Part shown: piece by piece, positions 26,809-36,047 of the stretch | Layout: each line of letters begins with the position of its first letter | How positions within the stretch are numbered: position 1 is the stretch's first letter | Origin: JBMYTN01 sp049604415 | GTDB taxonomy: Bacteria; Pseudomonadota; Alphaproteobacteria; Rhodospirillales; Rhodospirillaceae | Length of the DNA: 64,000 bases | NCBI GenBank assembly: GCA_049604415.1 | Contig: JBMYTN010000006.1 | Location: forward strand, 62,001-126,000 | Direction: 5' to 3' | The notes under the pieces: generated by a model | Seen by the model: the letters and a program-made list of their open reading frames with translations, nothing else | Databases searched by the model: none | What the model was told of the DNA's origin: nothing | Program-made: the position numbers and the translations under genes

Positions 26809-27462
26809 TTATTTGGTCGCGGCCAAGAGGCTGTCGACCTCCTTGGCGAGTTGGGCGATATCGCGGGCTGCAGCGCTTCTTGGTTGTAGCATGGACGGGG
26901 TGGCCCCGAACAGAGCCGCTTCGCCATGGACCACGCGATTGGTCAATTCGGTCTCGAACAACGGAAACCCGGCTTCGCTCAGCTCGCTGCGGATATGGCG
27001 GGCAATGACGCTGTCCCGGGTGGTTTGGGTCAGCAGGCAGCGAAACAAGGGGGCCGCGCCTTTGACCTGCTGGATCAGGGTTTCGGCGGTGTCGGTCATG
27101 ACATCCACATCCAGCGGCGAGGCCTTCACCGGCACAATCACCAAATCGGCGGTGGACAGAGCATCCAAGGTCGCCTCGGCGCGAAAGCCCGGCGTATCGA
27201 TGATCACCGGCCCGGCGCTCTGCGCCAGCTCCTTGGCCACAACGCCCGGGGTGTCGGAGGCCCCATCCACGACCCGGACCCCGTTTAAGGCCTGCTCCCG
27301 GGCCGCCAGCCGGATCAAGGAGCGTTGCGGGTCCGCATCCAGCAGCACCGGGGCTTTGCCTTTGAGGGACCAATGCACCGCCAAACAGCTGGCCACAGTG
27401 CTTTTGCCACTGCCGCCCTTCAGGGTGGCGATGGCGAGAATGGGAAAAGGGGAGGTCGCCAT
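26809..27462 (-). CDS. ParA/MinD-like P-loop ATPase
   Basis: 217 residues with the deviant Walker A motif LKGGSGKST near the N-terminus (about residues 14-22), DADPQRS (about 44) and IIDTPGF (about 98), as in ParA-family ATPases. No ParB or parS sites are visible, and the partner is a DUF697 membrane protein, so it more likely positions a cellular structure or protein than segregates DNA. Too short for plasmid ParA proteins with an N-terminal DNA-binding domain; similar in size to small orphan ParA proteins. Confidence 0.85.
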   Translation of the reverse strand: MATSPFPILAIATLKGGSGKSTVASCLAVHWSLKGKAPVLLDADPQRSLIRLAAREQALNGVRVVDGASDTPGVVAKELAQSAGPVIIDTPGFRAEATLDALSTADLVIVPVKASPLDVDVMTDTAETLIQQVKGAAPLFRCLLTQTTRDSVIARHIRSELSEAGFPLFETELTNRVVHGEAALFGATPSMLQPRSAAARDIAQLAKEVDSLLAATK

Positions 27463-27528
27463 GGATGCGGGGGGCTCCGATAAGGGCGATCAAGGACAGG
27501 TTGGTCTAAACACCTTTAGAATAACCGA

Positions 27529-28245
27529 TCACGGCGCTTGGTTGAAGCCGAGTTTGATCGCCTCACCTTCCGATTGGGCATCCAATGCGATGGCCTGTGC
27601 GCCTTTGGCGAAGAGGGCCTGTTGGGCGTCCAGATCCTCCAACCGAACCCAATGTAGAGTTGGTGGCGGTTCTGCGGGCGCGGTGCCATTTGCCCCTTTG
27701 ATCGGACCGAAGCCGACATAGCGCCAATGGCCGCCATATTTGCGCATCAAGCGCACCAGGGCCATGTCACCGCGCAGCACATTGGTGATGCTGGCTGGGT
27801 TGAACGGCGAGACATGGCTGATGGCAAACTGCCGTCCGCAGGCCAGTGCGCGGTGCAGGCGCAGCCGGGTCAAATGATGTTGCAGGCCCGCACCGCGCCA
27901 ATCCGGATGGACCACCGTGCCATCCATATGGGCAAGCAGTGTTGCCGTTGGTTTTGGGGTTCTGGGTGGCAGGTCGTTGAGGAAACTCTCCGCTGCGGTC
28001 CGGGGCAGGCCGAGCACACTATAGGCCACCAAATCGGAGCCTTTAAAGCTGCCAAAGGTTTCACCCCGCAGGCCGAGATGCTCGGGAAAATGCGCTGGGT
28101 CTTCCTCCGCCAAGACCCCCTCGGCAACCGAGGCCAAGCCAAGGCGATACAAGGTCAGCAGTGCCGGAAGGTCCGTCGCCGTCAAAGGGCGGGTGGTCAG
28201 ACCGGCAGGGGGGCGCAGCAGCGGATCCTCGGCGCTGGCGGTCAA
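27529..28245 (-). CDS. GNAT-family N-acetyltransferase
   Basis: 238 residues. The acetyl-CoA binding signature is VVHPDWRGAGLQHHLTRLRLHRA (about residues 113-135, shown in part by HPDWRGAGLQ), preceded by a central strand ATLLAHMDGTV. The N-terminal RPLTATDLPALLTLYRLGL is typical of GNAT beginnings. TTG start overlaps the stop of the upstream binding-protein gene, so it is the last gene of the four-gene operon running from 32235. The substrate is unknown; it could be a small molecule or a protein such as an operon partner. Confidence 0.75.
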   Translation of the reverse strand: MTASAEDPLLRPPAGLTTRPLTATDLPALLTLYRLGLASVAEGVLAEEDPAHFPEHLGLRGETFGSFKGSDLVAYSVLGLPRTAAESFLNDLPPRTPKPTATLLAHMDGTVVHPDWRGAGLQHHLTRLRLHRALACGRQFAISHVSPFNPASITNVLRGDMALVRLMRKYGGHWRYVGFGPIKGANGTAPAEPPPTLHWVRLEDLDAQQALFAKGAQAIALDAQSEGEAIKLGFNQAP

Positions 28246-29285
28246 TCGACCACTTCCGCATAGTCCAACAGGGACAAAGGCGGATAGATCTTTAGCTTCA
28301 GCGCGACGGGCAGTTTGATCAGATAGGTGAAGCGGTCCAGGGTCTCGATGGGGATCTCACTGGGCGGCGTTCCGTCCAGGACCTGCAGCACTTTGGAGGC
28401 CACCAAACGTCCCACCAGATCATAGCGGCTGATCAGCCCGAACATGGCATCGCCATTGCGGATCTCGAACTGGGTGGCGCTGAAGGTCGGAATGCCATTT
28501 GCTGTGCTGTGATCGGTCAAGGACTGCCGATGCTCGCCGACAAAATTGTCCGGACCGATATAAATCACATCGGCATTCTGATCGGCCAATTGTTGCACCA
28601 GTCCGGGAATGGCAAGTGGGTCTGGCGCGCCATCGGCCCCCAGCGGCACTGGGGCTTCCAGAACCGTGTAATCCAGCTCCGAAGCATTGCGCTTCAGATC
28701 CGCCACATTGGTCCGGGAATTGTCTTCTTGCGGATTGTAAATGATCCCCAGGCGGCGCATGGGGCGCATGGCCCGCATCGCATTGATCTGGGCGCTTAAG
28801 GGCGCGATATGCGAGGTTCCGGTCACATTGGGACGGCGCGGGCCATCCGGGGGCGGGGCGATTTTGGTCGGTCTGGGATAGGACACCAGGGTGAACACCA
28901 CCGGGATGTCGGTGATGTGGATGTCCGGATCGACGGCGTCATATTGGCCCACCGTGCCCATGGTGATCGAGGTGCCCCAGGTGTAGACCACATCGGGCCG
29001 CAGGGCCTTGGCCTCGGCAATGAAGCCCGGCAGCTTGGACTTATCCCGATCCACAGAGCGGATGATCAGGTTCAGATCCACCCCACGCTCGGCCATATAG
29101 GCTTTGAAGCCCTGCTCGACCTCAGTCTCGCCGCGCCACAGGATCATGAACACGGTTTTTTTGTCCGGGTCCAAGGTAACGGGGGCGGTTTGGGCCCCGG
29201 ATTGCGCCCCGGTTTGCGCTGGGGCCTGTCCGGCGAACAGGATCGCGCTTACGGCAAGACCGATAAAAAGGCGCAGCAGGGTCAT
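28242..29285 (-). CDS. ABC-type periplasmic substrate-binding protein (TrpX/ABC_sub_bind family)
   Basis: 347 residues from ATG 29285 (MTLLRLFIG), with a signal peptide ending about residue 25 (GQAPAQ). The mature part shows the bilobal binding fold: ALRPDVVYTWGTSITMGTVG, DIPVVFTLVSYP, RRLGIIYNPQEDNS, and DVIYIGPDNFVGEH, typical of the family that includes tryptophan/tyrosine-binding TrpX. No ATPase or permease is adjacent. Its ATG overlaps the stop of the sensor-MFS gene (ATGA), so the two are co-translated and it probably supplies a ligand-dependent signal or substrate to the membrane proteins of this operon. Confidence 0.8.
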   Translation of the reverse strand: MTLLRLFIGLAVSAILFAGQAPAQTGAQSGAQTAPVTLDPDKKTVFMILWRGETEVEQGFKAYMAERGVDLNLIIRSVDRDKSKLPGFIAEAKALRPDVVYTWGTSITMGTVGQYDAVDPDIHITDIPVVFTLVSYPRPTKIAPPPDGPRRPNVTGTSHIAPLSAQINAMRAMRPMRRLGIIYNPQEDNSRTNVADLKRNASELDYTVLEAPVPLGADGAPDPLAIPGLVQQLADQNADVIYIGPDNFVGEHRQSLTDHSTANGIPTFSATQFEIRNGDAMFGLISRYDLVGRLVASKVLQVLDGTPPSEIPIETLDRFTYLIKLPVALKLKIYPPLSLLDYAEVVD

Positions 29286-31396
29286 CCGAGCGGTCCCTCG
29301 CCAGGGTTTTTGGATGGCGTGATCGACGCAGAGGATCCCGCACTGTTGGCCATGCGCTGCAGCAGCCGGTTTTCCTCGGCCATTTTCGTCGCCTCGTCGA
29401 TCATCACCACCAACATAAACAGCGCGGCGGAGGCCAGGCAATAGACCCCCAGCACGCCAATGGCGGTATAGAGCGAGGAATGGGCGGCGATGGCCGCCAC
29501 CGCCAGCGGACCGATGGACCCGCCCAGGCGTTCAACCAGCCGCAAAACCGCCATCACCGGCCCTTGGCCATGTTTGGCGATCACATCTTCGGACATGGCC
29601 ACGGCGGTGCTGACCTGGGCGGAGATCGACATGGCTTGGCCAATCCCGAGTGCCGCCACGCCCAGCAAAATGGCAATGGGTTCCGCGCCTTGGGAGGCGG
29701 GCAGGACACCCCCCGCCGCGATCAAACAACCGACCCCGACCGTCGCGCCATGGCTGCGGATCTTATCGGTGATCTTGGCGAAAAACGGCCCCAGCACCAC
29801 GGCCAAGATGCCATAGATCATGACCACCCGACCGATTTCGGATTCCGAGGTGTTCATATCCACCAGCGCCAGCGGCACCAGGAAAAACAAAAAGCCGGTC
29901 AGCAGCATTTTCGACGGCACAGCAGCCAGGAACAGCAAGGCTAAGAACCGGCGATTGCTCAAGGTGTCGATGAAGGTGGCACGGGTCAGTTTTGGCGGCG
30001 CTTCCCGGTGATCGGTCAGCGGATCCATCAGCTTCATCACCAACAGGCCGGACAAGGCGGCCATGCTGGCCCCGACCAGGAAGGTTTCCGAATAGCCAAT
30101 CCGGTCGGCGATGATGCCGCCAATGGCCGGGCCGCAAATATCGGCCAGCATGATGCCGCCGACAAACATCGCCGCCCCTTGGGTGCGGTTGTGGCTGCCG
30201 GTGCTTTCCAGCACGTAACCCTGACAGGCAACAAAGGCTAAGGCGTAGCCCGCCCCGGAAATGGCCCGCCAGAGCAACAGATCCCACAGCTCGACTGCAT
30301 AGCCGGTGCCGACCAGGCCAATGGTCGCCAAGATTGCGCCCAGGGCATACATCCGTCGCCGCCCGACACGCTCATAAAGCAAGCTGCCAATGGGCATCAC
30401 CAAGGCGATCATCGCCGTATGCAAGGTCATGATCAGGCCCGCAGACAGCTCCGGCGCGATCCCAGTGCCTTCGGTAAAGCTGCCGAAAAACACCGGCATG
30501 AAGGGGCGGGCCAGCTCCTCGGCAAACACAAACAGGAACGCCAGCAGACGCACCGCGATCAGCTTCGGTTCCCGAGTTGGTTTCGGTGTCTCCTGCGGCG
30601 TGGTGCGCGAGGCCCGGCGCACCTGTTCGTTCAAATGCCGGGCAAAGCGGCCCAGATCATCGCGGGTGATTTGGCCATGCAGCTTGGTGAAATGCCGTTG
30701 GGCGATTTCTTTCAGCACCTGAGTCGCCGTGCGGATCGGCAGCACCAGGTTCACTGTCAACACCAGGATCATCAATTCAAAGGACAGGAACAGGCAGACA
30801 ATCAAAACAATGCCGATGTCTTCCAGGTTTTCTGCCACCGGGGCCAGCAGGGCAGCCCGGTCATAGGCGACAACCAGCACCCCTTCGCCATCGGGGAAGG
30901 TTTCGCTGATACCAACCCGGGCGAAGGCGGCCAACAGGTCTCCTTGTAAAGCGGAATAAAGCGGGGCTGCGGTATCCAGGGTTGCCGGGGCGGCCTCGCC
31001 AAACTCAGCAGCCATCGATCCTGAAGTCACCGCCTGGGTCGGCAAGGCCAATTGCCGAGCGATCTCCGGTTCCGGCAGGCCATAGGACATCAAGATCCGG
31101 CCCCCGGCGTCCGTCAGGGCCATGAACAACAAATCGGGATCGTTTTTGCGCACCGTATCTGCAAAGGCTTCGAAGCCCGCTAGTTTGTCCAGCGGGATGC
31201 CCAGCTCCAGGGCGCGGTCGATCCGGCTCCGAGCGCTGTCGGCCTGCAATTCTGCTTTGCCCGCCAGTTCCGGCATCAAGGTCTGTTCATTGACCTCAAC
31301 GGCAATGAACGAGACCGTGCCAAGAGCACACATCACCGCAATGGCGGTGACGATCAACAGGCGGGCGACGGGGCCAGAGAGCAAACGGCGCAGCAT
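29282..31396 (-). CDS. MFS transporter fused to an N-terminal periplasmic sensor and HAMP-like linker
   Basis: About 704 residues. Residues 13-35 form a first helix; about 36-190 form an extracytoplasmic Cache-like region (DPDLLFMALTDAGGRILMSYG); a second helix follows at about 193-220, then a HAMP-like linker (PIRTATQVLKEIAQRHFTKL...DDLGRFARHLNEQV). From about 285 there are twelve-helix major-facilitator features: LLYERVGRRRMYALG, AISGAGYALAFVACQGYVLES, and GPAIGGIIADRIGYSETFLVG. Start taken at ATG 31396, which overlaps the previous stop as TGATG; GTG 31399 is the alternative. This is a sensor-transporter fusion rather than a plain efflux pump. The substrate is unknown. Confidence 0.8.
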   Translation of the reverse strand: MLRRLLSGPVARLLIVTAIAVMCALGTVSFIAVEVNEQTLMPELAGKAELQADSARSRIDRALELGIPLDKLAGFEAFADTVRKNDPDLLFMALTDAGGRILMSYGLPEPEIARQLALPTQAVTSGSMAAEFGEAAPATLDTAAPLYSALQGDLLAAFARVGISETFPDGEGVLVVAYDRAALLAPVAENLEDIGIVLIVCLFLSFELMILVLTVNLVLPIRTATQVLKEIAQRHFTKLHGQITRDDLGRFARHLNEQVRRASRTTPQETPKPTREPKLIAVRLLAFLFVFAEELARPFMPVFFGSFTEGTGIAPELSAGLIMTLHTAMIALVMPIGSLLYERVGRRRMYALGAILATIGLVGTGYAVELWDLLLWRAISGAGYALAFVACQGYVLESTGSHNRTQGAAMFVGGIMLADICGPAIGGIIADRIGYSETFLVGASMAALSGLLVMKLMDPLTDHREAPPKLTRATFIDTLSNRRFLALLFLAAVPSKMLLTGFLFFLVPLALVDMNTSESEIGRVVMIYGILAVVLGPFFAKITDKIRSHGATVGVGCLIAAGGVLPASQGAEPIAILLGVAALGIGQAMSISAQVSTAVAMSEDVIAKHGQGPVMAVLRLVERLGGSIGPLAVAAIAAHSSLYTAIGVLGVYCLASAALFMLVVMIDEATKMAEENRLLQRMANSAGSSASITPSKNPGEGPLG

Positions 31397-32235
31397 CACA
31401 CGCTCTCCGGGGTCGGACTGGTGGCCGGTTTTTTGCCATCGGGTTTGTGGCCATCAGGTTTCTCTGGGCTGTCCCCAGCACCCTCAGCTTCGGGAGGATG
31501 CTTCTGTGCCATCTCCAGCAGGACCGGGCGGGCGGCCAAATAGGCTTCAGACAGCTCCGGCAAGGTTTGCTTGGTTTGCGCCACCAGCTTTTGATCCGGT
31601 TCGGCCTCTGCCTTGCCCAGGGCGACATTGGCCAGATCGACTTCCAAGGAGCGCAAGGCCCGCCGCCGACCCATAAAGACGCCGGAAACCAACAGGACAG
31701 CGGGCAGGGCGACGGCGGCGGAGATCGCGGCCCCCCGGATCATCCGGTCCAGGGCAGCATCGCGGGAGGCGACATAGGCATCCGGGCTGTGGAACACCGC
31801 CACGCCGCCCGCACAATCGCCCAAGCTGTCGGTGAAGCTGCGCCCGACGGCCACGATCTCATCGGTAAAAAAGCGCCAGCGATCGCGCTGTAGCAAGGCG
31901 TCCGTCAGTGCCAGCTCTTCGGGCACGACCCCGACCTGGGCCACCGGGGCAAAGCTGCAATCATGGGCCAACACCCCGGTGATTTCCGGATCGCGGGCCA
32001 TTTGCCGCTCCATGGCAGGCGGGAGGGTTTCCAACGCCGTCAGTGGCAAACCCAAGTCAATGCCGGTCACGGCGGTTTCGGCGACCTCAGCCGCGACAAT
32101 CGACAGCCGGTTTTCCACCAGCCGGGAATAGGTTTCTTCGAAGCGCAAATAGTTGAGAAGGGTGGTCAAGCATAGGGCCAACACGATGACGGTCACCATG
32201 GCGCCGCCAATCTTATATGTCAGCAAGGAGTGCAT
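31396..32235 (-). CDS. Two-helix membrane protein with periplasmic sensor-like domain
   Basis: 279 residues from ATG 32235. A helix at about residues 9-32, a periplasmic domain of about 130 residues, a second helix at about 165-190 (AAISAAVALPAVLLVSGVFMG), and a cytoplasmic tail that is helical, then Pro/Lys/Asp-rich (repeated DGHKPDGKK). The topology is that of a sensor without an output domain. Two Cys (in HDCSFAP and GDCAGGV) lie in the periplasmic part and could pair. First gene of the operon 32235-27529, coupled to the sensor-MFS gene by overlapping stop and start. Likely a partner subunit of that protein. Confidence 0.65.
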   Translation of the reverse strand: MHSLLTYKIGGAMVTVIVLALCLTTLLNYLRFEETYSRLVENRLSIVAAEVAETAVTGIDLGLPLTALETLPPAMERQMARDPEITGVLAHDCSFAPVAQVGVVPEELALTDALLQRDRWRFFTDEIVAVGRSFTDSLGDCAGGVAVFHSPDAYVASRDAALDRMIRGAAISAAVALPAVLLVSGVFMGRRRALRSLEVDLANVALGKAEAEPDQKLVAQTKQTLPELSEAYLAARPVLLEMAQKHPPEAEGAGDSPEKPDGHKPDGKKPATSPTPESV

Positions 32236-32926
32236 ATCCGGGCCTTTTCTGGCGCGCACCGGCCATTAGACTTTGGTCCAGGCCCACGCTTCACAACTGA
32301 TACAAGAGCAGAGAGTTGTCCTGCGGTCCGCAGACGTCAATGCAATAGTTGGAAAAAACGCACTTTCCGTTAAATTTTATCAGTCTCAAGGACCAAATCT
32401 CCACAATCTTCGCGGAGTCTGCAAAACCATTGTGGGAAACCGATAATCCGAGGCGAAGCGGGCGCGCCTGCCTTGGCACGGAAAGGTTTTCTCTTCCCCT
32501 CCCCGCGACTCAAGAAGGGGCGGTTGGAAGACTGGACGATGCGAACCCTCTGCACTCCTGAACCGGTCAGAGCAGGTGCGCAGAGAGAGGGTGGGACGGG
32601 GATAGCACCGGTTAAATAGTTGACTTATGGGAAAAGGTTTGACCCGCTTTGGGTGTAAACATATAGTTTGGACAGCTTTTGGGGTTAGGCCTTGGCGCGG
32701 GGTCGGATCTCGCAGGTCTCTTTTGGGTCTCAAGAGGGCCGTTTCTTATCGGTCGAGCAGCTTTTTCGCGCCGAGCCTTATGGTAGAAACGGACAATCTC
32801 CTATATCCTCTGGGAAGGATGTGCCAAAGTCCTGCCATATCGATTTGATTTAAGGTTTCCGGAGCCCCAGAGGGCCCGGGTCCCAGCATCCGCCACCCGC
32901 TTCGCACAACATTAAGGAAGTCACCC
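32236..32926. other. Intergenic region between divergent operons
   Basis: About 690 bases between the sensor operon (left, minus strand) and the DUF697 gene (right, plus strand). The short open frames on both strands have no initiation sites or recognisable products. Promoters for both directions must lie here; I see only a weak TATATC at about 32800 and no clear operator or RNA gene. Confidence 0.45.
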
Positions 32927-33481
32927 ATGGCCGAAAAGCCCGATGACACCACCGCCACCGCCGCTGATGCCCCCGAAACGGACGCTCCGGAGGCCGATGC
33001 TGCGGTTGAGGAAACCTCTAAAAAGGACGAAGCCCTGAAGCTCGTTCGCCGCTTCAGCTATTGGGGCATTGGGGCCAGCGCCATCCCCGTGATGGTCGTC
33101 GACACCGCTGCTCTGCTCGCCGTGCAACTGCGTATGGTGCAGAAGTTGTCCGAGCATTATGAGGTTGAGTTCAAAGAGAACGTCGTCAAATCCGTGATCA
33201 CGGCGGTTGCTGGCAGCACGGCAGCGGGCATCATTGGCCATTCCGTTGTGGGCCGTGTCCTCGGCGGCATTCCGACCGTTGGTCCGGTGCTGAAACTGGC
33301 CAGCGCGCCGGTGGTCGGTGGGGCCTTCACCTATGCGGTTGGCAAAATGTTCACCGAGCATTTCGAATCCGGCGGCACCTTGCTGACCTTGGACACCGCC
33401 AAGGCCAAGTTGCGTTGCAAAAAGATCATGGAAGAAGAATCCTCTTCCTCCGATGACGCTGCGGCCCAAGCCGCCGCCTAA
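32927..33481 (+). CDS. DUF697-domain protein, second copy
   Basis: 184 residues: an acidic Thr/Ala/Asp/Glu-rich N-terminus (about 1-40), then the DUF697 region (LVRRFSYWGIGASAIPVMVVDTAALLAVQLRMV, read in two halves about 42-75) with Gly/Ala-rich hydrophobic helices to about 150, and a Ser/Asp/Ala-rich C-terminus. AAGGAAG (32914-32920) is 6 bases before ATG 32927. Paralogue of the protein at 26035, with an acidic instead of a basic N-terminal tail. Monocistronic, ending at a strong terminator. Function unknown. Confidence 0.78.
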   Translation: MAEKPDDTTATAADAPETDAPEADAAVEETSKKDEALKLVRRFSYWGIGASAIPVMVVDTAALLAVQLRMVQKLSEHYEVEFKENVVKSVITAVAGSTAAGIIGHSVVGRVLGGIPTVGPVLKLASAPVVGGAFTYAVGKMFTEHFESGGTLLTLDTAKAKLRCKKIMEEESSSSDDAAAQAAA

Positions 33482-33550
33482 CACTGTCTTCAGGCCCGGC
33501 CCCACCTTCGGGTGATCAGGTCCGACTTTGAGGTTTGATCATTTCGGGCA

Positions 33551-33591
33551 GGGGCGACGATCACGGATTTGGATCGCCGCCCCTTTCCTTT
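33551..33591 (+). terminator. Rho-independent terminator after the DUF697 gene
   Basis: A 12-base stem (33551-33562 with 33572-33583, one mismatch), 9-base loop, followed by TTTCCTTT. It ends the monocistronic unit starting at 32927. The stretch from here to 33919 (about 330 bases) holds no gene I can support. Confidence 0.75.
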
Positions 33592-33919
33592 GCGTAGCCT
33601 GTTGTCCCTCTCCTTGTTCCTTCCCTCCGATCCTGTCTCATCGATCCATCCCACCGATCACGCCCCGGCATCCTGGCATTGGGCTGTTCGCCTAAGCGCT
33701 TTTTGCGGCAGTTAACGCAGGAAAATTCCGCCATTGGCTGTGCTAGGTTTGCGCTGCGGTGGAGGGACCTGTATGATCCCCCTCTCTATTGGTTGCGAAC
33801 CAGGACATGAAGCCAGGGTTTGCCGGATCGATCTGACAGTCTTCCGGCCTCTGTTGTCCTGTCCGGTTCATCCCTATGTCGCACCACCCCGATCCTGTTG
33901 TCCCGCCAGAGGCGCCCCC

Positions 33920-34171
33920 ATGCTGTTCATGTTATTTGCCCTCTATGTGACTGGGTGCATTGCCGTCGGCATATTGGGCCGCAATGGGCGGTTGGGGTTT
34001 TTTGGCCATTTCTTTATCGGGCTTTTGTTCACCCCGTTTGGGGATCTGCTGGTCCAGTCCATCGCCTCCCGGATGAGCCTGCGCAAGGCCCAGGAGGAGG
34101 CTGACGACTGGGACGACGAAGACAGCGACGAGGAAGAAGATCCCTCGTCTTCTTCCCGGTTCTCCTCGTGA
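33920..34171 (+). CDS. Small membrane protein upstream of the SPFH gene
   Basis: 83 residues from ATG 33920, with AGAGG 7 bases upstream. The longer open frame from 33734 has a Cys-rich, non-protein-like beginning. Two hydrophobic segments (MLFMLFALYVTGCIAVGILG and GFFGHFFIGLLFTPFGDLLV) are followed by a strongly acidic, Ser-rich tail (DDWDDEDSDEEEDPSSSS). The next gene starts about 20 bases later on the same strand, so it may be a small membrane partner of the SPFH protein. No family recognised. Confidence 0.65.
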   Translation: MLFMLFALYVTGCIAVGILGRNGRLGFFGHFFIGLLFTPFGDLLVQSIASRMSLRKAQEEADDWDDEDSDEEEDPSSSSRFSS

Positions 34172-34190
34172 TGTGCGCAAAGGGTCGATG

Positions 34191-36023
34191 ATGGTTTTTG
34201 GCTTTAAAAAGCGCAAAAAGGCACAGGAGACAGCGGCCTCGCAGGAGAGCGATGCGGCTGCGACGGCGTCTCCGTCTCCGTCCCCTGCGGAAGACCCGTC
34301 CAACGGTGATCGCGCTGCGGAGACGGTGCCCAGTGATGCCCCAGACGCTGCTGCTTCCGCTGCTGAACCGGCTGAGAATGGAGCAGACGGTGCAAACGGG
34401 GCGGAGGCTGCCGAAGCGGTTGCTCCGGAGAGCCCGAAAGCTGAGGAGCCGAAAACGGCCAAGCAAACCCGGGCCGAGGCACGCAAAGAGCGTAAAGCCC
34501 GGGGCCGGAAGACCAAGGCCAATGGCAATGGGCGCGGCAATGGCAACGGGCATGGGAACGGCAATGGAAATGGCCATGGCAAGCCGCCCCGCAAGCGCGG
34601 CATTTTTGCTCGGATTTTCGGTTTCCTGTTTGGCTGGTTGTTCCGCTGGTTCAACCGTCACGCCATTTCTCTGACCCTGCTGTTTTTGCTGGCCTTGCTC
34701 GGCGTTGGCTTGTTGGCACCCAGGATCTTCATCACCATCCCGGCGGGTCATGTGGGTGTGTTGTGGGAGCGTTTCCTGGGCGGGACTGACACCGACAAAT
34801 TTTATACCGAAGGGGTGACGGTTATCTTCCCCTGGGATGAGATGTATATTTATGACGCCCGCTTGCAGAATGATGCGCGGACCTATGACACCATCTCCTC
34901 CAACGGCCTGAGCCTGCAGGTCGAAATCGCCACCCGCTATCGGCTCAATCAGGAAAATGTCGGTCTGCTGCACAAGCTGGTCGGGCCGAAATATCCGGAA
35001 ATCCTGGTCTATCCGGAAATCGGCTCCCATGCCCGTGACATCATCGCGCGCTACACCCCTGAACAGCTCTATTCCGATATCCGGTCCTTCATTCAGGCCC
35101 AGATTCTGGAGCGCATGGTGACCGAATTGGGGGCCTCGCTGGTGAACCAATCGGTGCGCGGCAAGCTGATTGAGGTCGAAGATGTCCTGATCCGCTCTGT
35201 GGTGCTGCCCGAAACGGTGCAAAAGGCCATTGAGCGCAAGGCCGAGCAATATCAGGCCATGTTGGAATATGATTTCCGTCTCGCCCGGGAAGAGAAGGAA
35301 AAGGTCCGCAAGTCCATTGAGGCGGAAGGGATCGCGGCGTTCCAGGCCAAGGTGGCCGACAGCATCACCGATGAGTATCTGCGTCTGCGCGGCATTGAAG
35401 CGACGGTGGCCCTGGCGGCCTCGCGCAACAGCAAGATGGTGATCATTGGTGGCAAGGATGGTCTGCCGTTGATCCTGAACACCGGTGAGACGCCGCTAGA
35501 CGCTACCGGCGGTGGCGGGGCGACGGGCGCGGGCACGAACGCTGGGGGGCTGGACAATCCGGTCTTTAGCCGCACGCCGCAAAATGCCCGGATTGATGAA
35601 TTCACCCCGGCCAATTCGGCAATGCCAGATGCCTCCACGGGCTTTGGCAGCAGTGGTGGGGCCACAACGACCGGCCAATCGCAGGGCGGGTCCACCGGAA
35701 CCGGCCGTCCCAGCGCGCCGGGCAGTGCCTTGGCCCCGTCTGGGGATGGGGGCACCGCAGCCCGGGAAGCCCCACAAGCGCCCAATGAAATGACCGGCAT
35801 GGCGCCGTCGGAGCGCAGCCAGTCTGCCGGGTCGGGCATGAACGAGACGCCGGGCAATGTGCAGGCTCAACCGAGCCAGCCCCAGACCGGGGCAGCTCAA
35901 TCAGGCCAAAGCACGCCGCAGGATGGCCAACGGGCGTCCGAGATCAATCGCGGGGCTTTGAACCAGGATATCCCCTCGACGCTGAATTCCTTCGCCGATC
36001 GCTATCGGTTGGGCACAAATTAA
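34191..36023 (+). CDS. SPFH/prohibitin-domain membrane protein
   Basis: About 610 residues. Long charged N-terminal cytoplasmic region rich in Ala/Glu/Lys, then a Gly/Asn/His repeat block (about 112-135), one transmembrane helix (about 155-177), then the SPFH domain: IPAGHVGVLWERFLGGTD, TEGVTVIFPWDEMYIYD, and IATRYRLNQENV. A helical extension (YQAMLEYDFRLAREEKEKVRKS) follows, then a Gly/Ser/Gln/Pro-rich tail of about 170 residues. SPFH proteins form membrane-associated ring or cage assemblies. Start at ATG 34191 fits AAAGGG 6 bases upstream; GTG 34173 and ATG 34188 are in frame. Unusually long disordered ends for the family. Confidence 0.85.
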   Translation: MVFGFKKRKKAQETAASQESDAAATASPSPSPAEDPSNGDRAAETVPSDAPDAAASAAEPAENGADGANGAEAAEAVAPESPKAEEPKTAKQTRAEARKERKARGRKTKANGNGRGNGNGHGNGNGNGHGKPPRKRGIFARIFGFLFGWLFRWFNRHAISLTLLFLLALLGVGLLAPRIFITIPAGHVGVLWERFLGGTDTDKFYTEGVTVIFPWDEMYIYDARLQNDARTYDTISSNGLSLQVEIATRYRLNQENVGLLHKLVGPKYPEILVYPEIGSHARDIIARYTPEQLYSDIRSFIQAQILERMVTELGASLVNQSVRGKLIEVEDVLIRSVVLPETVQKAIERKAEQYQAMLEYDFRLAREEKEKVRKSIEAEGIAAFQAKVADSITDEYLRLRGIEATVALAASRNSKMVIIGGKDGLPLILNTGETPLDATGGGGATGAGTNAGGLDNPVFSRTPQNARIDEFTPANSAMPDASTGFGSSGGATTTGQSQGGSTGTGRPSAPGSALAPSGDGGTAAREAPQAPNEMTGMAPSERSQSAGSGMNETPGNVQAQPSQPQTGAAQSGQSTPQDGQRASEINRGALNQDIPSTLNSFADRYRLGTN

Positions 36024-36047
36024 GCATTTCGGCCCTGCCAAAAATAT

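Noticed and set aside
26809..27462. ParA-like gene as a chromosome- or plasmid-partition locus.
   Set aside because: No ParB gene or parS-like repeats nearby; partner is a DUF697 membrane protein.
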